Positions 6,382 to 10,099 of a stretch of DNA of 10,099 bases are shown here, in pieces (position 1 is the stretch's first letter; every line of letters starts with the position of its first letter). The stretch is from Prevotella sp. GTDB lineage: Bacteria; Bacteroidota; Bacteroidia; Bacteroidales; Dysgonomonadaceae. Below the pieces are notes generated by a model that saw only the letters and a program-made list of their open reading frames with translations, had not been told where the DNA came from and did no database searches. The DNA lies in NCBI GenBank assembly GCA_031260865.1, contig JAISKQ010000330.1:1-10099 (forward strand), given 5' to 3'. Position numbers and translations under genes: made by a program.

Positions 6382-6707
6382 TTCTTTGCTTCTACTTTCT
6401 TGTCGGTTTTGACAGTGACTTCATAACCTAATTTCTCAATAGCCGCCTGAAGTTTTTCAACCGTAGTCTGGCTCTTTTTAAATTCAACTTGTACGGTCTT
6501 GTCATCAAGATCGACTTTCATATCTGTCACTCCTTTTTCAAAAGCGATATTCTTTTCGATACGCTTCTTGCAATTTTCACATGTCATAGATACCTGAAAA
6601 ACTACTGTTTCCTTGTCGTTCTTCACATCTTTCTTATTTTGAGCGCTTAGCGTAAATCCTGCGCTGAGCATCAAAATAAACGATATAACACAAATCTTCA
6701 CATTCAT
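6378..6707 (-). CDS. Exported heavy-metal-associated (HMA) domain protein
   Basis: I chose the ATG at 6707, giving 109 residues. A frame open further upstream overlaps gcvP and would put 23 charged residues before an obvious signal peptide, so the longer version is unlikely. The signal peptide is MNVKICVISFILMLSAGFTL, cleaved near SAQ (22-23). The mature part is one HMA fold (about 33-101) with the metal-binding motif MTCENC (41-46) and the C-terminal LGYEV signature (93-97). Such domains bind Cu(I), Zn or similar soft metals, or Hg in MerP. Being exported, it would act in the periplasm, unlike cytosolic copper chaperones. It follows gcvP after 47 bases and is coupled to the NlpE-like gene by a 4-base overlap. 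The metal and partner are not determined. Confidence 0.85.
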   Translation of the reverse strand: MNVKICVISFILMLSAGFTLSAQNKKDVKNDKETVVFQVSMTCENCKKRIEKNIAFEKGVTDMKVDLDDKTVQVEFKKSQTTVEKLQAAIEKLGYEVTVKTDKKVEAKK

Positions 6708-6754
6708 AGCTTTTGGTTTAGTGTTTGTTATAATAAGGATCTTTTTTCCTGTTT

Positions 6755-9607
6755 TTATCCCATATCGCAAAGGCATGACACCAGATTCCTGTCTCCGAAC
6801 GCGTTATCTACTCGGGCTACATTGATCCAGAATTTGTTTTGTTTTACAAATTCGAGCGGATAAACGGCTTTGGAGCGTGGATAGGCATGTTTCCATTCAT
6901 CGGCGCATATTTCGTATTCGGGATGAGGCGCGTTGATAAGTACATTATCCTCCTTCGTATATGTTCCGTTCTCCACCTCTTTTATCTCTTCCCAAATTTG
7001 GTTCATCGTGTCAACGAAGCGGTCTAATTCGGCAAGGCTTTCGCTCTCGGTAGGCTCTATCATCAATGTGCCGTGTACAGGGAACGAGAGGGTAGGAGCA
7101 TGGTATCCGTAATCCATCAGGCGTTTTGCTATATCCGTTTCGGTAATGCCCGACATATCTTTTATGTTTCGGCATTCGAGTATCAATTCGTGTCCTACTC
7201 GTCCCGATGTACCTCTGTAAACGATGCCGTAAGTATCTTTGAGGCATTCGGCGAGGTAGTTGGCGTTGAGGATGGCGATTTTGGTAGCATGGGTTAAACC
7301 CTCGTTTCCCATCATTCGGATATATCCGTATGTGATAGGCAATATACCCGCGCTGCCGTAAGGCGCCGCCGCCACGGTGTTGACCGTGCTGCCGTCCACT
7401 TCAGGGTGATGAGGCAGGAATGGGAGCAGATGTTCCGCCACGCAAATAGGACCTTCGCCCGGACCGCCACCTCCGTGAGGTATAGCGAATGTTTTATGCA
7501 GGTTCAGATGGCACAAGTCGGCGCCGATAGTTCCCGGATTGGTGAGACCTACCTGAGCGTTCATATTAGCCCCGTCCATATATACTTGTCCGCCATTCTT
7601 ATGTATGATATTGCATATTTCCTTTATCTCCTTTTCGAAAATGCCGTGGGTGGACGGATAGGTTATCATCAAGCCCGCGAGCTTATCCTTGTGTTGATCT
7701 GCTTTTGCCTGCAAATCTTCTACCACCACGTTTCCGTGGCTGTCGCAGTCTATTGTCACCGTTTCATATCCCGCCTGAACAGCGGACGCGGGATTCGTCC
7801 CGTGGGCGGACGCGGGTATCAATATGATGTCGCGGTGTCCCTGTCCGATGCTTTTCTGATATTTACGGATAGTCATCAGTCCGGCGTATTCTCCCGCCGC
7901 GCCCGAATTAGGCTGGAAACTGACTCCAGCGAAGCCTGTTATTTCCTTGAGATATTCGCTTAGTTCATTTATTAGTTCGGTATATCCCTGTGTTTGGGAT
8001 GTAGGAGCCAATGGATGTATATTTTGGAATCCGCCCAACGAAAGAGGCATCAGTTCGGAGGCGGCGTTCAGCTTCATGGTGCATGAACCTAACGAAATCA
8101 TGGAGTGAGCCAACGAAATGTCTTTCCTGTCGAGGCGTTTGATATAGCGCATCAATTCGGTTTCGGTATGGTATGAGTTGAATACTTCATGTTGGAGGTA
8201 TTTGCTCACGCGCAGGAATTGATCCTTGATGGTCATTTTTTCGGGGAGGTCGTCTATCAGAAATACTTCCTGGCGACCTGCCGCGAGCGAGAATACCGCC
8301 AGCAACTCATGAGCCTTGTATTCGGTAATGGTTTCATCGATGCTGATACCCACTTCTCCGGCTTCATAATAGCGCAGGTTAATGTCGCGCGTTTCGGCGT
8401 ATTCGCGGACGGCATATTGAGACACGCCGCTTGGCAAGCCTATTTTGAGCGTGTCGAAGTATTGTTCGTTCGGCAGGATGTATCCCAACTCTTTCAGCTC
8501 ATCGGCGATTAACGCTGTGCAGGAGTGGATTTTGGTTGCTATATTTTTCAAGCCTTCGGGTCCGTGATATACGGCGTAGAAGCCTGACATTGTAGCCAGC
8601 AAAGCTTGGGCGGTACATATATTTGAAGTCGCCTTCTCACGCTTGATGTGTTGCTCGCGGGTTTGCAAAGCCATACGGAAAGCCGGTTTGCCGTAAGCGT
8701 CTTTCGAGATGCCGATTATACGTCCCGGAACGTTACGTTTATATTCGTCTTTTGTGGCAAAGAACGCGGCGGATGGGCCTCCGTAGAACATCGGGATTCC
8801 AAATCTCTGGCTGCTGCCGAAAGCTATATCCGCTCCCCATTCTCCCGGAGGTACAAGCAATGTAAGCGCCATCAGGTCGGTGGCAACGGCTACTTTGCAG
8901 CCCGCGTTATGCGCCTTTTCTGTAAATTCTTTATAATCAACGATATTCCCGTTAGAGTTAGGATATTGTATGATAACGCCGAAGAAACCGTCGGTAAGAT
9001 CAACCGTGCTGTAATCGCCCGTTACTACTTTTATCCCTTGCGGCTCCATGCGGGTGTTGATGACGGCGAGGGTTTGCGGGAATATGTTTTTGTCAACAAA
9101 CAATTTGTTCACATTATTCTTTATTTGGTCGCGACCGCGAAGCGCGAACATCATTGTCGCCGATTCCGCGGCAGCGGTGGCTTCGTCCAAAAGGGAACAG
9201 TTCGATAACGGCAGGGCGGTTAAATCGCTTACCATTGTCTGAAAATTCATCAATGCCTCGAGGCGTCCTTGCGAAATTTCCGTTTGATAAGGGGTGTACG
9301 ATGTGTACCATACTGGGTTTTCGAAGACATTGCGAATGATCGCCGCGGGCGCGATGGTGTCGTACCATCCCATCCCTATATATGACGCGCAGACACGGTT
9401 TTTAGATGCCATCAAAGCTATTTCCTCGGCATATTCATGTTCGCTCAAAGGCGCGGGCAGATTAAGCCCTTCCTGTAATCTTATATTTACGGGTATAGCT
9501 TGGTCTATCAGTTCGTCCAGCGATTTAACGCCTATCTTGGACAACATTTTTTTTTCTTCTTCAGTATTGATGCCGATGTGGCGGTGTTGAAATTTTCGGG
9601 TCTCCAT
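6755..9607 (-). CDS. gcvP: Glycine dehydrogenase (decarboxylating), P-protein of the glycine cleavage system
   Basis: This 950-residue cytosolic PLP enzyme decarboxylates glycine and passes the aminomethyl group to the lipoyl arm of H-protein (EC 1.4.4.2). It is the full-length single-chain form with both homologous halves, not the split GcvPA/GcvPB type. The N-terminal half (about 1-440) has FQHRHIG, YTPYQTEISQGRLEALMNFQ (101-123) and SLLDEATAAAE (138-148). The C-terminal half holds the active site: SLGSCTMKLN (505-514), PASAHGTNPASA (598-609), MDGANMNAQVG (677-687) and NLHKTF (702-707) with PLP-binding Lys705, then the glycine-rich stretch 711-717. It ends in FGDRNLVSCLC. The start is ATG at 9607, 16 bases after the stop of the upstream MBL-fold gene, suggesting an operon. 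No gcvT, gcvH or glycine riboswitch is visible here. Confidence 0.97.
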   Translation of the reverse strand: METRKFQHRHIGINTEEEKKMLSKIGVKSLDELIDQAIPVNIRLQEGLNLPAPLSEHEYAEEIALMASKNRVCASYIGMGWYDTIAPAAIIRNVFENPVWYTSYTPYQTEISQGRLEALMNFQTMVSDLTALPLSNCSLLDEATAAAESATMMFALRGRDQIKNNVNKLFVDKNIFPQTLAVINTRMEPQGIKVVTGDYSTVDLTDGFFGVIIQYPNSNGNIVDYKEFTEKAHNAGCKVAVATDLMALTLLVPPGEWGADIAFGSSQRFGIPMFYGGPSAAFFATKDEYKRNVPGRIIGISKDAYGKPAFRMALQTREQHIKREKATSNICTAQALLATMSGFYAVYHGPEGLKNIATKIHSCTALIADELKELGYILPNEQYFDTLKIGLPSGVSQYAVREYAETRDINLRYYEAGEVGISIDETITEYKAHELLAVFSLAAGRQEVFLIDDLPEKMTIKDQFLRVSKYLQHEVFNSYHTETELMRYIKRLDRKDISLAHSMISLGSCTMKLNAASELMPLSLGGFQNIHPLAPTSQTQGYTELINELSEYLKEITGFAGVSFQPNSGAAGEYAGLMTIRKYQKSIGQGHRDIILIPASAHGTNPASAVQAGYETVTIDCDSHGNVVVEDLQAKADQHKDKLAGLMITYPSTHGIFEKEIKEICNIIHKNGGQVYMDGANMNAQVGLTNPGTIGADLCHLNLHKTFAIPHGGGGPGEGPICVAEHLLPFLPHHPEVDGSTVNTVAAAPYGSAGILPITYGYIRMMGNEGLTHATKIAILNANYLAECLKDTYGIVYRGTSGRVGHELILECRNIKDMSGITETDIAKRLMDYGYHAPTLSFPVHGTLMIEPTESESLAELDRFVDTMNQIWEEIKEVENGTYTKEDNVLINAPHPEYEICADEWKHAYPRSKAVYPLEFVKQNKFWINVARVDNAFGDRNLVSCLCDMG

Positions 9608-9623
9608 AGATTTCTATATCGTT

Positions 9624-10099
9624 TTATTGTAAATAAAAATTGTTTCTGGCTTCTTCTCCGATGGTCGTCAAAGGACCATGTCCGGAATAAACGATGGTAT
9701 CGGTCGGCAGTTTCATCAGCTTTTCCTTGATACCGTCTATCAATTGTTTATGGTTGCCTCCGACTAAGTCGGTGCGGCCAACGCTTCCTCTGAACAGTAC
9801 GTCGCCTACAAAAACACATCCGGCTTCCTGGTTGTAAAACACAATGCTGCCGGGCGAGTGTCCGGGTATATGCCTCACAATCAGCTTTTGATTGCCGAAG
9901 TGAACAACGTCGTTCTCATTCAAATATTTGCCGATCTTAGGTATTCTGCCATCCTCGCTGGTAAATCCGAACATCCGTAACTGAGCGGGCAACTGTTCAA
10001 GGAGAAATTCATCTTCTTTGTTCGCCTCCGCGTCCAGTTGGAATTGCTCGCGGATAAAGTTGTTTCCGAATACATGATCGAAATGTAAATGGGTATTTA
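9624..10099 (-). CDS. MBL-fold metallo-hydrolase, glyoxalase II-like/YcbL type (5' end outside window)
   Basis: The reading frame continues off the window edge, and about 157 C-terminal residues are visible. It holds the metal site in order: THLHFDH (about 10094-10074, the HxHxDH motif), the His of PGHSPGS (near 9860), the Asp of GDVLFRGSVGRTDL (near 9800) and the His of SGHGPLTTIG (near 9675). The GRTD and GHGPLTTIGEE segments fit the small YcbL/GloC-type hydroxyacylglutathione hydrolase-like enzymes, which hydrolyse thioesters with a dinuclear metal centre, probably in the cytosol. The true substrate in Bacteroidota, which often lack glutathione, is uncertain. An internal TTG at 9992 is not the start because the HxHxDH motif lies upstream of it. 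It ends 16 bases before gcvP and likely shares its promoter, which lies outside the window. Confidence 0.88.
   Translation of the reverse strand, partial: NTHLHFDHVFGNNFIREQFQLDAEANKEDEFLLEQLPAQLRMFGFTSEDGRIPKIGKYLNENDVVHFGNQKLIVRHIPGHSPGSIVFYNQEAGCVFVGDVLFRGSVGRTDLVGGNHKQLIDGIKEKLMKLPTDTIVYSGHGPLTTIGEEARNNFYLQ

Noticed and set aside
6708..6776. Upstream start for the HMA protein overlapping the gcvP 3' end
   Set aside because: The 23 extra residues are basic and would bury a clear signal peptide. Starting at 6707 gives a normal exported protein.
8648..9208. 186-codon plus-strand open frame inside gcvP
   Set aside because: It is antisense to the highly conserved gcvP coding sequence and shows no family motif. 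Other long plus-strand frames at 7406-7963 and 8189-8512 are rejected for the same reason.
9608..9623. Glycine riboswitch before gcvP
   Set aside because: The gap to the upstream gene is only 16 bases, too short for any aptamer. Any such element would have to lie upstream of the MBL-fold gene, outside the window.
9624..9992. A short MBL-fold protein starting at TTG 9992
   Set aside because: The frame stays open to the window edge and encodes the essential HxHxDH metal motif upstream of that TTG, so the gene is simply cut by the window end.

Overview
The window looks like a chromosomal segment of a Bacteroidota bacterium, most likely order Bacteroidales. The evidence is a SusC/SusD outer-membrane pair, a SusD lipoprotein with acidic residues just after its lipid-bearing cysteine, start codons preceded by A/T-rich sequence instead of Shine-Dalgarno motifs, and promoter-like elements of the Bacteroides type (TTTG, then about 20 bases, then TAnnTTTG). 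The genus cannot be fixed from the sequence alone.

Layout. A tRNA-Gln(CUG) gene with its own -7 element and intrinsic terminator lies at 18-168. About 500 bases of AT-rich non-coding DNA (169-664) follow. This stretch is rich in structure: a consensus-like promoter, two dyads, a perfect (GA)19 microsatellite, two hairpins of which the second ends in a T7 tract like an intrinsic terminator, and a 13-bp direct repeat with a 22-bp period next to the susC start. Then come a SusC-type TonB-dependent transporter (665-3976) and, 21 bases later, its SusD-type lipoprotein partner (3998-5857). A strong 13-bp hairpin (5881-5931) separates them from a convergent minus-strand cluster.

The minus-strand cluster, in transcription order, is: a metallo-beta-lactamase-fold hydrolase of the glyoxalase II-like/YcbL type, cut by the window end (10099-9624); gcvP, the glycine decarboxylase P-protein (9607-6755); a small exported HMA (heavy-metal-associated) protein with an MTCENC motif (6707-6378); and an NlpE-N-like lipoprotein (6381-5944) whose start overlaps the preceding stop by 4 bases. 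Spacing suggests one transcript, or at least two coupled pairs.

How the genes may work together. SusC and SusD would form a TonB-powered uptake complex for an unknown glycan, peptide or other oligomer. No hydrolase, sensor or sigma/anti-sigma gene lies next to them here. GcvP starts the glycine cleavage reaction. The HMA/NlpE-like pair suggests an envelope metal or stress function, but only by family resemblance.

The part most worth a second look is the susC leader (about 200-664). A dinucleotide repeat, a terminator-like hairpin and a tandem operator-like repeat there suggest an unusual, possibly phase-variable or attenuated control region, or a small RNA upstream of the transporter. I see no mobile element, CRISPR array or clearly novel multi-gene system.
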